64,000 bases of DNA from an uncultured Bacteroidales bacterium (GCA_947303085.1 CAMYXP010000001.1:62001-126000); one strand, 5' to 3'. Shown: positions 23,958 through 33,275, counted from the first letter of the stretch. Notes: generated by a model from the sequence alone, not told the origin. Program-made: numbers and translations.

Positions 23958-25568
23958 TTATATTCCAATGAAACTCATCAAAATACCAGCTGCCACTGCC
24001 GAGCCGATAACACCGGCAACGTTAGGTGCCATGGCGTGCATGAGGAGGTGGTTCGATGGGTCGTATTTCTGACCTTCGACCTCGGAAACACGGGCTGCGT
24101 CAGGCACTGCCGACACACCGGCGTTACCGATGAGAGGGTTGATCTTGTTGCCTTCCTTGCAGAAGAGGTTCATCAACTTGGCACCGCACACGCCACCGAA
24201 TGTTGCGACAGCAAATGAGCAGGCACCCAAAGCGAATATGATGAGTGAGTCGACTGTCAGGAACACGTCAGCCTGTGTTGAAGCACCGACGGTCAAACCT
24301 AACAGGATGGTCACGATGTCGATGAGCGGGTTGGCTGCTGTGTTGGCCAAACGTTTTGTCACACCGCTCTCTTTCAACAGGTTACCGAAGAACAGCATGC
24401 CGAGCAACGGAAGTGCTGAAGGGCTGATGAAAGTGGTGAGCAACAGACCTACGATAGGGAAGATGACCTTTTCTGTCTTGCCAACCATACGAGGCTCTCT
24501 CATCTTGATAAGACGTTCTTCCTTGGTGGTGAGCAAACGCATGATAGGCGGCTGGATAACAGGCACCAAGGCCATGTATGAGTAAGCCGCGATAGCGATT
24601 GCGCCGAGGAGGTGCGGAGCCATCTTTGTTGAGATGAAGATAGCGGTAGGACCGTCAGCACCACCGATGATACCGATAGCTGCTGCCTCGTGTGGGTCGA
24701 AGCCCAAAGCACGGGCGCTGATGAAGGTGATGAACACGCCGAGCTGAGCGGCGGCACCAAGAATCATCAGACGTGGCTGTGAAATCAGTGATGAGAAGTC
24801 GGTCATAGCACCGATGCCCAAGAAGATCAATGGAGGATAGATACCCTGACGAACACCGAAATACAGGTAGTTCAACACTGAGCCTTTCTGATAGACACCG
24901 GTCTGGATGTTCATGTTGAACACCTGGCTGATGAGGCTGTCGAAGAACTTGGCAGTGTTAGGTGCTGTTGGGTCCATGCCTGCTGGCAGGAACGCCTGCA
25001 GCTGTTCAGGTGTCATGCTGTGGAAATGATCCAAAGCCTGCTGGCACGTCATTGTTGCATCAGCAGCTTGTCCGGAGTACAATCCGACAATGAATTTCTG
25101 CGCCTCTGTGAGGTCAAAGCCTAAGTTTCCTTGAATCTCAATCTTCGACAATGCTGCCAAAGCGCCTTGAAGATCAAAGGTATACGAGTCTTGGATAAAC
25201 GGGATGTTACCCACTATGATACCCACTCCGATAGGGATGAGCAGCATAGGCTCGAAGTCGTATTTGACTGCGAGGAAGATAAACACGAAGGCCACCAGAA
25301 TCATGATGAGGTTGCCTCGTGTGCAGTTACGGAATCCGGTGAACTGCCAGAACGAATACATACCGTCGCCGATGGCTTCTCCGGCCGAGAGTGACTGTAT
25401 CTCAGCGTCTTGAGCGTCCATCGCGAGCTCTGTCACTTCCTGCGGTGCGCTGAACACGTGTTCAGCCATCACAGGGCTTGATGTCATGATGCCGTGAAGC
25501 ACGAGTAGGATGGCTATCAAGGCGACGATGAGCAGAGCCTTCTTTTTAACGTTGAATCTCTTCTTCAT
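23958..25568 (-). CDS. mmdB: Sodium-ion-translocating decarboxylase, beta subunit
   Basis: This is the membrane subunit that decarboxylates carboxybiotin and exports Na+. Hallmarks are PPLIFLGIGAMTDFSSLI, GIIGGADGPTAIF (about 293), NPLIDIVTILLGLTVGA and GNAGVSAVPDAARV. At 536 residues it is longer than the usual 380-430. The extra length comes from an N-terminal segment with one membrane span and a ~90-residue insertion (about 145-235) between GNIPF and the conserved LYFGVRQGI block. It is the last gene of the operon mce-mmdA-mmdD-mmdC-mmdB. Confidence 0.93.
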   Translation of the reverse strand: MKKRFNVKKKALLIVALIAILLVLHGIMTSSPVMAEHVFSAPQEVTELAMDAQDAEIQSLSAGEAIGDGMYSFWQFTGFRNCTRGNLIMILVAFVFIFLAVKYDFEPMLLIPIGVGIIVGNIPFIQDSYTFDLQGALAALSKIEIQGNLGFDLTEAQKFIVGLYSGQAADATMTCQQALDHFHSMTPEQLQAFLPAGMDPTAPNTAKFFDSLISQVFNMNIQTGVYQKGSVLNYLYFGVRQGIYPPLIFLGIGAMTDFSSLISQPRLMILGAAAQLGVFITFISARALGFDPHEAAAIGIIGGADGPTAIFISTKMAPHLLGAIAIAAYSYMALVPVIQPPIMRLLTTKEERLIKMREPRMVGKTEKVIFPIVGLLLTTFISPSALPLLGMLFFGNLLKESGVTKRLANTAANPLIDIVTILLGLTVGASTQADVFLTVDSLIIFALGACSFAVATFGGVCGAKLMNLFCKEGNKINPLIGNAGVSAVPDAARVSEVEGQKYDPSNHLLMHAMAPNVAGVIGSAVAAGILMSFIGI

Positions 25569-25570
25569 AA

Positions 25571-26008
25571 TCAGCCAATTACAAATAAAACAGCGCCTTG
25601 CAGAATGTTGTCGCCAACTCTGACTTTAATTTCCTTGATTGTTCCGTCAACTTCGGCGAGGAAGTTGTTTTCCATCTTCATGGCTTCGTACATCATGAGT
25701 TTGTCGCCGCGTTTCACGACGTCGCCCACGTTGACGTAGATCTGCATGACGGTACCCGGAAGCGGTGCCAATGACTTGTAGCCGTCGGCTGGTGTCGATG
25801 TGGCTGGAGCTGCCTCTTGTTTAGGAGCTGCTGCCGGTTTCGGAGCCTGACGTTTAGGTGCGACGAATGTCGGGACCTCTTCCTCTTCACGCTGGACTTT
25901 TACATTATATTGAGTGCCGTCGACAATCACTTCGGCGTTTTCGCCTTCGTAATTCTTCACTTCGACTTCGTACTCTTTTCCGTTGACTGTGAATTTAAAT
26001 TTCTTCAT
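25571..26008 (-). CDS. mmdC: Biotin carboxyl carrier subunit of the decarboxylase
   Basis: The 145-residue protein has an N-terminal beta-rich docking region, a Pro/Ala linker (KRQAPKPAAAPKQEAAPATS) and a C-terminal biotinyl domain with the biotinylation motif YEAMKMEN; the Lys carries biotin. It shuttles CO2 from the carboxyltransferase (mmdA) to the membrane subunit. The spacers to its neighbours are 2-3 bases, showing tight operon organisation. Confidence 0.95.
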   Translation of the reverse strand: MKKFKFTVNGKEYEVEVKNYEGENAEVIVDGTQYNVKVQREEEEVPTFVAPKRQAPKPAAAPKQEAAPATSTPADGYKSLAPLPGTVMQIYVNVGDVVKRGDKLMMYEAMKMENNFLAEVDGTIKEIKVRVGDNILQGAVLFVIG

Positions 26009-26011
26009 TGC

Positions 26012-26398
26012 TTAGTAATTTCTTCTGTTTAAACCATTTAATCCGTAAATCTTCGAGCTCCATGGAGAATAACGGCGCTCAACTCTCTGAATGGTCACAA
26101 AGCCTGACTCCTCATCGTGCACGTCTTTCGACAATGCCAATGCGAGTCCGATGACCACCGCGAGTTCATCGTCGATCTTCCAGCCCGCTGCTGTTGAAGT
26201 CTTAGGAGCCTCAGCGACCTTCTTCTCTTTCTTGGCTTTCTTGAAGTCGTGGTTCACGAGCTTTGAGAATCCTGTGAAGATGCAGAAAAGGACTACCAAT
26301 GCTGTAATCACGATGAGGAAACCACCAACGGTGACAACCCAATCGTGAGTGGCGATAGGCTCTCTAACAGCTGATAACAATATCATTAACATATTCAT
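26012..26398 (-). CDS. mmdD: OadG-family small membrane subunit of the decarboxylase
   Basis: The 128-residue protein has one N-terminal membrane segment (VVTVGGFLIVITALVVLFCIF) followed by a Lys/Ala-rich linker and a short C-terminal part ending RRYSPWSSKIYGLNGLNRRNY. OadG-type subunits hold the decarboxylase complex together. The tail with WSxxIYGLNxLN is often seen in Bacteroidales members and may act as a docking end. Confidence 0.85.
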   Translation of the reverse strand: MNMLMILLSAVREPIATHDWVVTVGGFLIVITALVVLFCIFTGFSKLVNHDFKKAKKEKKVAEAPKTSTAAGWKIDDELAVVIGLALALSKDVHDEESGFVTIQRVERRYSPWSSKIYGLNGLNRRNY

Positions 26399-26433
26399 AT
26401 TCTCAATTTTTAATTTTCAATTGTCAATTAAAA

Positions 26434-27993
26434 CTACAATGGAATATTGCAATGTTTCTTAGGTGGGTTGGTGTCTTTCTTTGTCTCAAGTGCCTGCAAA
26501 GCTCTGATGACGCGGAAACGTGTGTTGCGTGGCTCGATGACATCGTCGATGTAGCCGTATTTCGCTGAGTCGTAAGGATTGGCGAACTTGTCGCGGTATT
26601 CCTTTTCTTTCTTTGCGATGAACTCGGTCTTTTCTTCAACGTTCTCGATGCCAGCGATCTCTTTACCGTTGAGGATCTCGACAGCTCCTGAAGGACCCAT
26701 GACGGCGATTTCTGCTGTTGGCCATGCGTAGTTGATGTCAGCGCGGAGCTGCTTGCAACCCATGACGAGGTGCGAGCCTCCGTATGACTTGCGGATTGTG
26801 ATGGTGACCTTTGGCACTGTAGCCTCGCCGTAAGCGAACAGCATCTTGGCGCCGTGGGTGATGACACCGCCGTATTCTTGCACTGTGCCAGGCAAGAAGC
26901 CAGGGACGTCGACCAATGTCACGATCGGGATGTTGAAGGCGTCGCAGAAGCGGACGAAACGTGCACCCTTACGTGATGAGTTGATGTCTAGCACACCAGC
27001 GAGGAATGCCGGGTTGTTGGCGACGATACCGACAGGTTTGCCGTCGAAACGTGCGAAACCGACGATGAGGTTCTTTGCGAAGTCTTTTGCGACCTCGAGG
27101 AACTCGCCGTTATCCACGATGGCGTGGATGATGTGCTTCATATCGTATGGCTTGTTCGGGTTGTCAGGGATGATGGCGTTGAGTGAGTCTTCCTTACGGT
27201 CGATAGGGTCGTTGCACTCAATGCGCGGAGCCTCTTCGAGGTTGTTCTGTGGCAAGTAAGAGATGAGGTCGCGGATGAGCTGCAAGCCTTCTTCTTCTGT
27301 CTTTGCCATAAACTGGCTCACGCCTGATTTCTCGTTGTGTACCAAAGCGCCGCCGAGCTGGTCAACGCTGACGTCTTCTCCTGTCACTGTCTTCACTACC
27401 TTAGGGCCGGTGAGGAACATATAGCTGTTCTGCTCGGTCATGAGGATGAAGTCGGTCAATGCCGGTGAGTAAACTGCGCCGCCTGCGCAAGGACCGAAGA
27501 TAGCGCTGATCTGTGGCACCACGCCCGATGCGTTGATATTACGCTGGAAAATCTCAGCGAAACCTGCCAATGAGCGTGAACCTTCCTGGATACGTGCGCC
27601 GCCTGAGTCGTTGATGCCGATGATAGGAGCTCCGACCTTCATGGCCTGATCCATCACCTTGCATATCTTCTTCGACATGGTCTCTGAAAGAGAACCGCCG
27701 AGCACTGTGAAGTCCTGTGAATAGACATAAACGAGACGTCCGTCGATGGTGCCGTAGCCTGTCACGACGCCGTCGCCGAGATACACCTGCTTCTCCAGAC
27801 CGAAGTCGGTGGTGCGGTGTGTGAGGAACATGTCGAACTCCTCGAAGCTACCCTCGTCGAGCAACATGGCGATGCGCTCACGAGCGGTGTACTTTCCTTT
27901 TTCATGTTGTTTAGCGATACCTTTCTCACCGCCACCCAGACGTGCGAGAGCGCGCTTGTCTAACAACTCCTGAATTTTCTGTTCGATTAACAT
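26434..27993 (-). CDS. mmdA: Methylmalonyl-CoA decarboxylase / acyl-CoA carboxyltransferase subunit
   Basis: The 519-residue carboxyltransferase transfers CO2 from (S)-methylmalonyl-CoA to biotin, giving propionyl-CoA. Motifs are GKYTARERIAMLLDEGSFEE, DFTVLGGSLSE (about 96), GINDSGGARIQEG (about 128), GPCAGGAVYSPALTDF, FLPGTVQEYGG and GPSGAVEIL. The neighbours (epimerase, biotin carrier and Na+-pump subunits) make methylmalonyl-CoA the likely substrate. Together they form the end of the succinate-propionate route and convert decarboxylation energy to a Na+ gradient. Confidence 0.95.
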   Translation of the reverse strand: MLIEQKIQELLDKRALARLGGGEKGIAKQHEKGKYTARERIAMLLDEGSFEEFDMFLTHRTTDFGLEKQVYLGDGVVTGYGTIDGRLVYVYSQDFTVLGGSLSETMSKKICKVMDQAMKVGAPIIGINDSGGARIQEGSRSLAGFAEIFQRNINASGVVPQISAIFGPCAGGAVYSPALTDFILMTEQNSYMFLTGPKVVKTVTGEDVSVDQLGGALVHNEKSGVSQFMAKTEEEGLQLIRDLISYLPQNNLEEAPRIECNDPIDRKEDSLNAIIPDNPNKPYDMKHIIHAIVDNGEFLEVAKDFAKNLIVGFARFDGKPVGIVANNPAFLAGVLDINSSRKGARFVRFCDAFNIPIVTLVDVPGFLPGTVQEYGGVITHGAKMLFAYGEATVPKVTITIRKSYGGSHLVMGCKQLRADINYAWPTAEIAVMGPSGAVEILNGKEIAGIENVEEKTEFIAKKEKEYRDKFANPYDSAKYGYIDDVIEPRNTRFRVIRALQALETKKDTNPPKKHCNIPL

Positions 27994-28008
27994 TGTATAT
28001 GATTTTTA

Positions 28009-28425
28009 TTATTTGTTTTTATTTTCGCAAAGTTCTGTGAGGACACCGGCTGTTGATTTCGGGTGCAGGAAAGCGATTGTCAAGCCTTCAGCGCCGCCGC
28101 GTGGTGTCTCGTCGATGAGGCGGAAACCGTTCGCTTTGGCGTCAGCTAATTGATGTTCAATGCCTTCCACTGCAAATGCGATGTGATGCATGCCGCCCTT
28201 GCCGTTGTTTCTCTCGATGAAAGCAGCGATAGTGCTCTCAGGTGATGTTGGCTCGAGAAGCTCAATCTTGGTCTGGCCGACTTTGAAGAAAGCGGTCTTA
28301 ACCTTCTGATCCTTGACTTCTTCGATGGCATAGCATTTTGTTCCGAGCATTTTCTCGAAAACTGGAATCGACTCGTCTAAGCTTGTGACAGCAATTCCAA
28401 TGTGTTCAATATGGGTTGGATTCAT
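28009..28425 (-). CDS. mce: Methylmalonyl-CoA epimerase
   Basis: This vicinal-oxygen-chelate enzyme interconverts R- and S-methylmalonyl-CoA. The 138-residue protein has HIEHIGIAVTSLDESI at the start, KIELLEPTSPESTIA (about 76), GGMHHIAFAVEGIE (about 96) and AFLHPKSTAGVLTELCE, giving the metal-binding His and Glu residues. It is the first gene of the operon, 15 bases before mmdA, with a -7 box at 28467-28474. Confidence 0.95.
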   Translation of the reverse strand: MNPTHIEHIGIAVTSLDESIPVFEKMLGTKCYAIEEVKDQKVKTAFFKVGQTKIELLEPTSPESTIAAFIERNNGKGGMHHIAFAVEGIEHQLADAKANGFRLIDETPRGGAEGLTIAFLHPKSTAGVLTELCENKNK

Positions 28426-28466
28426 AATAAAATAACGTTATTTAATTTTTAAACTCGAATTCGGTG

Positions 28467-28474
28467 CAAAGATA
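28467..28474 (-). promoter_or_regulatory. Promoter -7 box for the mce-mmd operon
   Basis: CAAAGATA on the plus strand reads TATCTTTG on the minus strand, 41 bases before the mce ATG. Confidence 0.65.
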
Positions 28475-28484
28475 AGAAAAATAC

Positions 28485-30788
28485 TTATTTCTTTACCAAT
28501 TTTTCTGTCGAAATGATATTTTTCTTTTTGTCAATCAAATTTATAAAATAAATTCCTGCCGGAAAATCTTCAACATTAACGGTTGTTTCTTTTCCTGAAA
28601 CTTTAAGCTTTTTGATTTTTTGTCCTAAGTTATTGACAATCAATATTTCTGAATAATCAACATTTGAATTGATTTTTACAAGATTCGTCGCCGGATTTGG
28701 CAAGATGATGATTTGTTTAGTGTCGAAATTATTCTCCTTGACGCTCAACTGTGTCTTGTCGATAGCTCCGATGCTGTATTGTCCCGATAAGGCATCGTTG
28801 ATGGTGAAACGACCGAGTTTCCAGTTGCCTTCTTGTAAATCAGGGATGATGATATGCCATGGTTCAGTGACGTTGGCACGGTAGAGCAGCACAGCTGAGT
28901 CGTTTTCAGTGTGTATGATGTCACCGTCGGCTGAACTGCTTGCGTATGATATCTGGGCTGAGACATTGGCGGTGCCATAGTCGTTGCGGAGGAAGTTCCA
29001 GTAATGGCAGGTGGAGATGGCAAGTCCCGGAATCGCCGGATCGTCCTCTGAACCCACGAAATGCTCCTCAAGATAAAGCATGGTCGAGTCGCTGACGCTG
29101 CTTATCTGAGCCTTGAAATTGCCTTGTGCGAAACTGCCTGTAGGTGTTGTGATTGTAGAGTATTTCTCTTGTTTTGCGTCGAGGAAATGGTTGTAATAGT
29201 CGACTGCGGCGAAGATAGGGTTGATGTCCAGCTCAATGTTTTGTTCGGCTTCAACGCCGTCCCAGTTGACCATAGTGGTTTGTTTTTGTCCGGCTTGGTC
29301 GATGAAAGTGACTTCAACGCGGTTGTTCTGTCCCACGTGCGACGGTCCGACATGTCGATATGTCATCTTGACGGTTACATTGTATTTGTTTCCATTAGGT
29401 GTCACGTTGATGATGTTGGCGCCAAAGTGCGGCATGCCTGCGTTGAACACGTAAGTGTCGAAAAATCCGCTCATGTCAACGCCTGTTGATGCCGTGAGGG
29501 CGTCGCGAAGCTGCTCCGACGAGGCTGCCCTATAGCTGTAGGTGCTGAGATAATCGCGTATTCCCGACAGGAAAGTGTCTCTGCCCAGGTAGTTCATCAA
29601 GGTGTTGACGACGACGGCGCCACGGTTGTAAACGGCACTGCCATCGTAAGTCATGTCAAGTGGAATATTGTTAAGCGGAATCCAGTTGTTTTCGCTTCTG
29701 CACCAGTTGGTGATGGTGTTGGTTTTGCTGCTCATGGCCTGCTGGAAGTCGTCTTCGCCATAGACCGCCGAACGGTAAAACACTCCGCAAAACTGAGCGA
29801 ATCCCTCGTTGAGCCACATGTCTTCGGCTGTCGAGCATGTCACCTTGTTGCCGAACCACATGTGCGACATCTCGTGAGCCACATATTCCTCCTGCGAGGT
29901 GTTTCCAGTCACTATGCCGCTGGTAATGCCAATATTATCGATATGTTCCATGCATCCTACACTTGTTACAGAGTATCCGATGCGGTTGAACGGATACGAT
30001 CCGAAGCTGCTCTCAAAAAACGCCGCTATGTCTTTCACATTCACGAAGGTGCCTGGGACGCTGTTAATCTGCACTGGCTTGACGTAAACGTTAATCGGGA
30101 TGTCGCGTTCGACGCCGTTGTAAGTGTCGGTCCACTCGGCATAGTTGCCTGCCACAAACGAGATATGATATGTCGCAATCTCTTGAGGCACAACGTAATG
30201 CACTGTGTGGGTGCCGTTGCCGTTGTCGGTGTTGCTTTCAAGGTTGCCGCCGCAAACAGCAGTCATTTCTGTCGGCACAGTCACGTAAACGTCGTAAGTT
30301 GCCTTGTCGGTGAAGTTGTCGACGCATGGGAACCATGTCTTTCCGAGGTTGTGCGGTATCGACTCGAAGCCCACGCCCATGTTGCACACGTAGTAGCCGT
30401 TAGTGGCGTTGCCGCTCCATAAGATGCCGCCCCAGCCGTCGTTGAAGGTGGTGCCGCCGTAAGTGATTGTAAACGAGGCCAAAGCGTTAGGCGATAATGG
30501 CGATGCGAGGTTTATCGTAAGAACATCGCCGTTTTGTGTGAAACTGCTGACGTTTGCCATGTTTGAAGTTACGGCACTGACAGTCAACGATTTAAGTTCC
30601 AAATCGAAAGAATTTGTTGTTTCTTTGGCAGTAAGTGTGACGGTTGTTTGTGCTTGTATCGTATGGCTTGTGAAATCGAGGTTATTCAAATGGATTTCAT
30701 AATGTGTCACATCAATATTTTCGCCAGGATTCTGGGCGTTTGCAGTAAATGCTACAAAAACAAGGAAAATTGCAAGAATTTTTTTCAT
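28485..30788 (-). CDS. Secreted M1-family aminopeptidase with T9SS sorting domain
   Basis: The zinc metallopeptidase of 767 residues has a signal peptide (mature end ANA|QN) and an M1 N-terminal beta domain. The catalytic domain has HEMSHMWFGN (about residue 303) and the third ligand in WLNEGFAQF. The C-terminal T9SS type A sorting domain reads ILPNPATNLVKI, VNNLGQKIKKL, FPAGIYFINL. It is predicted to be exported to the cell surface or medium and remove N-terminal amino acids from peptides. I chose ATG 30788 (signal peptide start); upstream in-frame codons have no gene-like character. It has good -7 and -33 boxes. Confidence 0.93.
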   Translation of the reverse strand: MKKILAIFLVFVAFTANAQNPGENIDVTHYEIHLNNLDFTSHTIQAQTTVTLTAKETTNSFDLELKSLTVSAVTSNMANVSSFTQNGDVLTINLASPLSPNALASFTITYGGTTFNDGWGGILWSGNATNGYYVCNMGVGFESIPHNLGKTWFPCVDNFTDKATYDVYVTVPTEMTAVCGGNLESNTDNGNGTHTVHYVVPQEIATYHISFVAGNYAEWTDTYNGVERDIPINVYVKPVQINSVPGTFVNVKDIAAFFESSFGSYPFNRIGYSVTSVGCMEHIDNIGITSGIVTGNTSQEEYVAHEMSHMWFGNKVTCSTAEDMWLNEGFAQFCGVFYRSAVYGEDDFQQAMSSKTNTITNWCRSENNWIPLNNIPLDMTYDGSAVYNRGAVVVNTLMNYLGRDTFLSGIRDYLSTYSYRAASSEQLRDALTASTGVDMSGFFDTYVFNAGMPHFGANIINVTPNGNKYNVTVKMTYRHVGPSHVGQNNRVEVTFIDQAGQKQTTMVNWDGVEAEQNIELDINPIFAAVDYYNHFLDAKQEKYSTITTPTGSFAQGNFKAQISSVSDSTMLYLEEHFVGSEDDPAIPGLAISTCHYWNFLRNDYGTANVSAQISYASSSADGDIIHTENDSAVLLYRANVTEPWHIIIPDLQEGNWKLGRFTINDALSGQYSIGAIDKTQLSVKENNFDTKQIIILPNPATNLVKINSNVDYSEILIVNNLGQKIKKLKVSGKETTVNVEDFPAGIYFINLIDKKKNIISTEKLVKK

Positions 30789-30810
30789 AAAAAATGAATT
30801 ATTAATCCTG

Positions 30811-30840
30811 CAAAGATAAGAATATTTTTTGATTTCACAA
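30811..30840 (-). promoter_or_regulatory. Promoter of the M1 peptidase gene (-33 and -7 boxes)
   Basis: On the minus strand TTTG (30837-30840) is followed after 18 bases by TATCTTTG (30811-30818), matching the Bacteroidota TTTG-N19-TAnnTTTG layout. The ATG is 22 bases downstream. Confidence 0.7.
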
Positions 30841-30869
30841 AATTTTGAATAAAAAATAGCCATTAGAAC

Positions 30870-30945
30870 GATTATTGGTGTCATTTTCGAAATGCTCAAC
30901 AGTACCCTGTGGTAGGTCGCATTTCTGCAAATGACACCAATAATC
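30870..30945. repeat. 76-base long-stem palindrome of unknown kind
   Basis: Arms 30870-30886 and 30929-30945 are a perfect 17-bp inverted repeat. Inside, AAATGC (30890-30895) pairs with GCATTT (30919-30924), and the apical loop contains ACAG/CTGT and TACC/GGTA pairings that exclude one another. It sits between two minus-strand peptidase genes. On the minus strand it is followed after about 11 bases by TTTTTT, so termination is possible. The internal structure is more elaborate than in other terminators of this window. Confidence 0.7.
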
Positions 30946-30950
30946 TTAAA

Positions 30951-30985
30951 TACTAAAGACTAACGTCTAACGTCTAAGGTCTCTA
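30951..30985 (-). repeat. GACTAA/GTCTAA heptad array at the S46 peptidase stop
   Basis: Units CTAAAGACTAACGTCTAACG and TCTAAGGTCT directly precede the TAG stop of the S46 gene when read on the plus strand. Confidence 0.65.
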
Positions 30986-33199
30986 CTCCTCTTCAACGCG
31001 AATCGGTTCTGGCATTGCCTTGTGGATGTCGAGTTCGTCGATGAGGTTGGTTGCTCCGTACACCTTGTCGATGATGAAGAGTACGTAACGGATGTCGACG
31101 TTGATTGTGCGCTGGAGTTTAGGCTCGAAGTTGACGTCGCCGCTCATTGCCTCCCAGTTGCCGTCGAATGCCAATCCGATGAGTTCGCCCTTGCCGTTCA
31201 TGATCGGGCTGCCTGAGTTACCGCCGGTGATGTCGTTGGTCGACAAGAAGCAGGTGATGAGCTCGCCGTTCTCGTCGGCATACTGACCGTAATCCTTTGC
31301 CTCGATGAGGTCGAGCAAGCGCTGTGGAGCGTCGAACTCGAAGTCACCAGGGATGTATTTCTCGAGTATACCGTTGGCGGTGCAGACGTAGTCGTATGAG
31401 ATAGCGTCGGCTGGCTGATAGTCTTTCACTGAGCCGTAACTCATTCTCATTGTTGAGTTTGCGTCTGGATAGAGAACCTTCTCAGGCTGTGTCTCTGCGT
31501 AGAACTCGCGGAGTCCCTTCACGAATGAATGATTTGCCTCTGAGATGGCGATGTTAGCCATTCTGTAGACAGCAGCGATGCTGTACATCTGGCTTCTTAA
31601 GTCGGTGAACACTAAGAACGTCGGGTCTTTAGCCAGTTTCTTGGCATTAGGTTTCTCGATGAAAGCCTTAATTGCCTCAGGATCGCTGAAGATAGAGTTG
31701 TCGAAGATGTATTCTGCCAAAGCAGTCCAGTTGCCTTTCTGTTTCTTGAGGAGTTTCTGGATGTTTGCAGGGATCTCATCGTCGGCGAAATTGCTGCCGT
31801 AGATATTCATCACTGCAACGAGGATGTCTTTCTCAACGCGTGCGTCGAGGTCTTTGAACATCTCATCGACATCGATTTCCTTGAGTGCCTCAACAGCGGC
31901 TTGTTTTTCTTCTTTTGAAGCTTCTTTGCTTGTCGCAACTGAATAATATTCAATGAATTCAGCTGCCATGCCCATTGGTGTGCATTGTGCCACGAAGTTA
32001 GGATATAACAGTGTTCCTGCCACTTCTGAGAGCTGGTTGTACATTGTCTCGAGTGTTTCGAGCACTTCGCCGTATTCGGCTTTGCGGTCTTCGTTGGCGT
32101 TGACCCATTCGGTGAACTGTGCCTCGAGTTCGGCTTTGCGCTCAGCGACTTTATTCTTGCGGAGCATCTTCATCTGACCTTCGAAGTTCTTCCAGGTGTT
32201 TGCCAAACCTGCTTTGTTGTCGGCGTATGAGATGTTGACAGCCTTGTCGACCTTCATATACTCGTCCATGACGTCGGTTTCTGCCTTGAAGATGTCGTGG
32301 ATGATTGGGTAGAACACTTCAACGTTGTAGTTGATGCCGAATGATGTCATGTAACGCTCTGTTGAGCCAGGGAAGCCCCAAATCATTGTGAAATCGTCAG
32401 GATGAACGCCGTCGAGGCTAACAGGAAGATGATGTTTTGGAGTGAGAGGCTTGTTGTTCTCTGAGAATTCTGCCGGTTCGCCGTTTTCGTCAGCGTAGAC
32501 GCGGAACACGCTGAAGTCGCCGGTGTGACGAGGCCACATCCAGTTGTCGGTGTCGCCGCCGAACTTACCGATCGACTGTGCTGCTGTGAACACGAGACGA
32601 ACGTCGGTGTAGGTCTTGTAAACGAACATGTAATATTCGTTGCCCTCGAAGAATCCTTTGATGACTGGGTTGAGCTTGCCGCCTTCTGATGCTGCTTCCT
32701 CAAGTTCCTTGGCTTTCTCGTTGATAGCTTTGTTGCGTGCCATCCAGTCCATGTCGTCGGTCACGACGCTGAGGATCTCAGCTGTGACGTCTTCCATTCT
32801 GACGAGGAACGATGCCGAAACGCCTTCAGCTGGAAGCTCTTCGCTGTAATTCTTGGCTGCGAAGCCTTCGTTGAGGTAGTCATGCTCCACTGTCGAGAGG
32901 GCTGCTATTGAGCTGTAGCCGCAGTGATGGTTGGTGAAGAGCAAGCTGTTGGCTGAAACGATTTCGCCTGTGCAGAAGAAACCGCGTGGATGTGCGCCGT
33001 TTGAGAGACCCACGATAGCGTCTTTCAAGCTGCTGTTGTTGATGCTGTAGAGTTCTTCAGGTGTCAGCTGGAGACCCATTTTCTGCATGTCAACGTAATT
33101 CAAACGCTCGACGAACATTGGCAACCACATGCCTTCGTCAGCGCGCACGATGCCCATCATAGCAAAGATGATGGCAAAGAAAACTGATAATTTTTTCAT
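30983..33199 (-). CDS. S46-family dipeptidyl-peptidase, DPP7-like
   Basis: The 738-residue periplasmic serine peptidase has a signal peptide (VRADEGMW). The catalytic triad is recognisable: LLFTNHHCGY (His91/92), WPRHTGDFS (Asp in the preceding DTDNWMW/GDFS region) and GGNSGSP (Ser about 662). A Gly follows the serine loop in FDGN. In characterised members this position is Arg in DPP11 (acidic P1) and Gly in DPP7 (hydrophobic P1), so DPP7-type specificity is inferred. S46 peptidases release dipeptides for asaccharolytic Bacteroidales. The neighbours are M1 and M49-like peptidases. Confidence 0.93.
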   Translation of the reverse strand: MKKLSVFFAIIFAMMGIVRADEGMWLPMFVERLNYVDMQKMGLQLTPEELYSINNSSLKDAIVGLSNGAHPRGFFCTGEIVSANSLLFTNHHCGYSSIAALSTVEHDYLNEGFAAKNYSEELPAEGVSASFLVRMEDVTAEILSVVTDDMDWMARNKAINEKAKELEEAASEGGKLNPVIKGFFEGNEYYMFVYKTYTDVRLVFTAAQSIGKFGGDTDNWMWPRHTGDFSVFRVYADENGEPAEFSENNKPLTPKHHLPVSLDGVHPDDFTMIWGFPGSTERYMTSFGINYNVEVFYPIIHDIFKAETDVMDEYMKVDKAVNISYADNKAGLANTWKNFEGQMKMLRKNKVAERKAELEAQFTEWVNANEDRKAEYGEVLETLETMYNQLSEVAGTLLYPNFVAQCTPMGMAAEFIEYYSVATSKEASKEEKQAAVEALKEIDVDEMFKDLDARVEKDILVAVMNIYGSNFADDEIPANIQKLLKKQKGNWTALAEYIFDNSIFSDPEAIKAFIEKPNAKKLAKDPTFLVFTDLRSQMYSIAAVYRMANIAISEANHSFVKGLREFYAETQPEKVLYPDANSTMRMSYGSVKDYQPADAISYDYVCTANGILEKYIPGDFEFDAPQRLLDLIEAKDYGQYADENGELITCFLSTNDITGGNSGSPIMNGKGELIGLAFDGNWEAMSGDVNFEPKLQRTINVDIRYVLFIIDKVYGATNLIDELDIHKAMPEPIRVEEE

Positions 33200-33240
33200 T
33201 GTTGTATTAAATTTGTTTGATTGTTATCTTTTTTAGGAGT

Positions 33241-33266
33241 TTCCTCACACTTCGTGCTCGGAATGA
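33241..33266 (-). repeat. Dispersed palindromic repeat copy, first of an inverted pair
   Basis: TTCCTCACACTTCGTGCTCG then GAATGAC; the partner at 33276-33302 lies 9 bases away in opposite orientation, so the pair could form one long hairpin. Confidence 0.8.
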
Positions 33267-33275
33267 CAATGCGCT

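Noticed and set aside
26399-26433. A promoter or operon break between mmdA and mmdD
   Set aside because: The 35-base AT-rich spacer holds CAATTTTTAATTTTC-type repeats but no TAnnTTTG box in suitable position; gene order and strand favour one operon.
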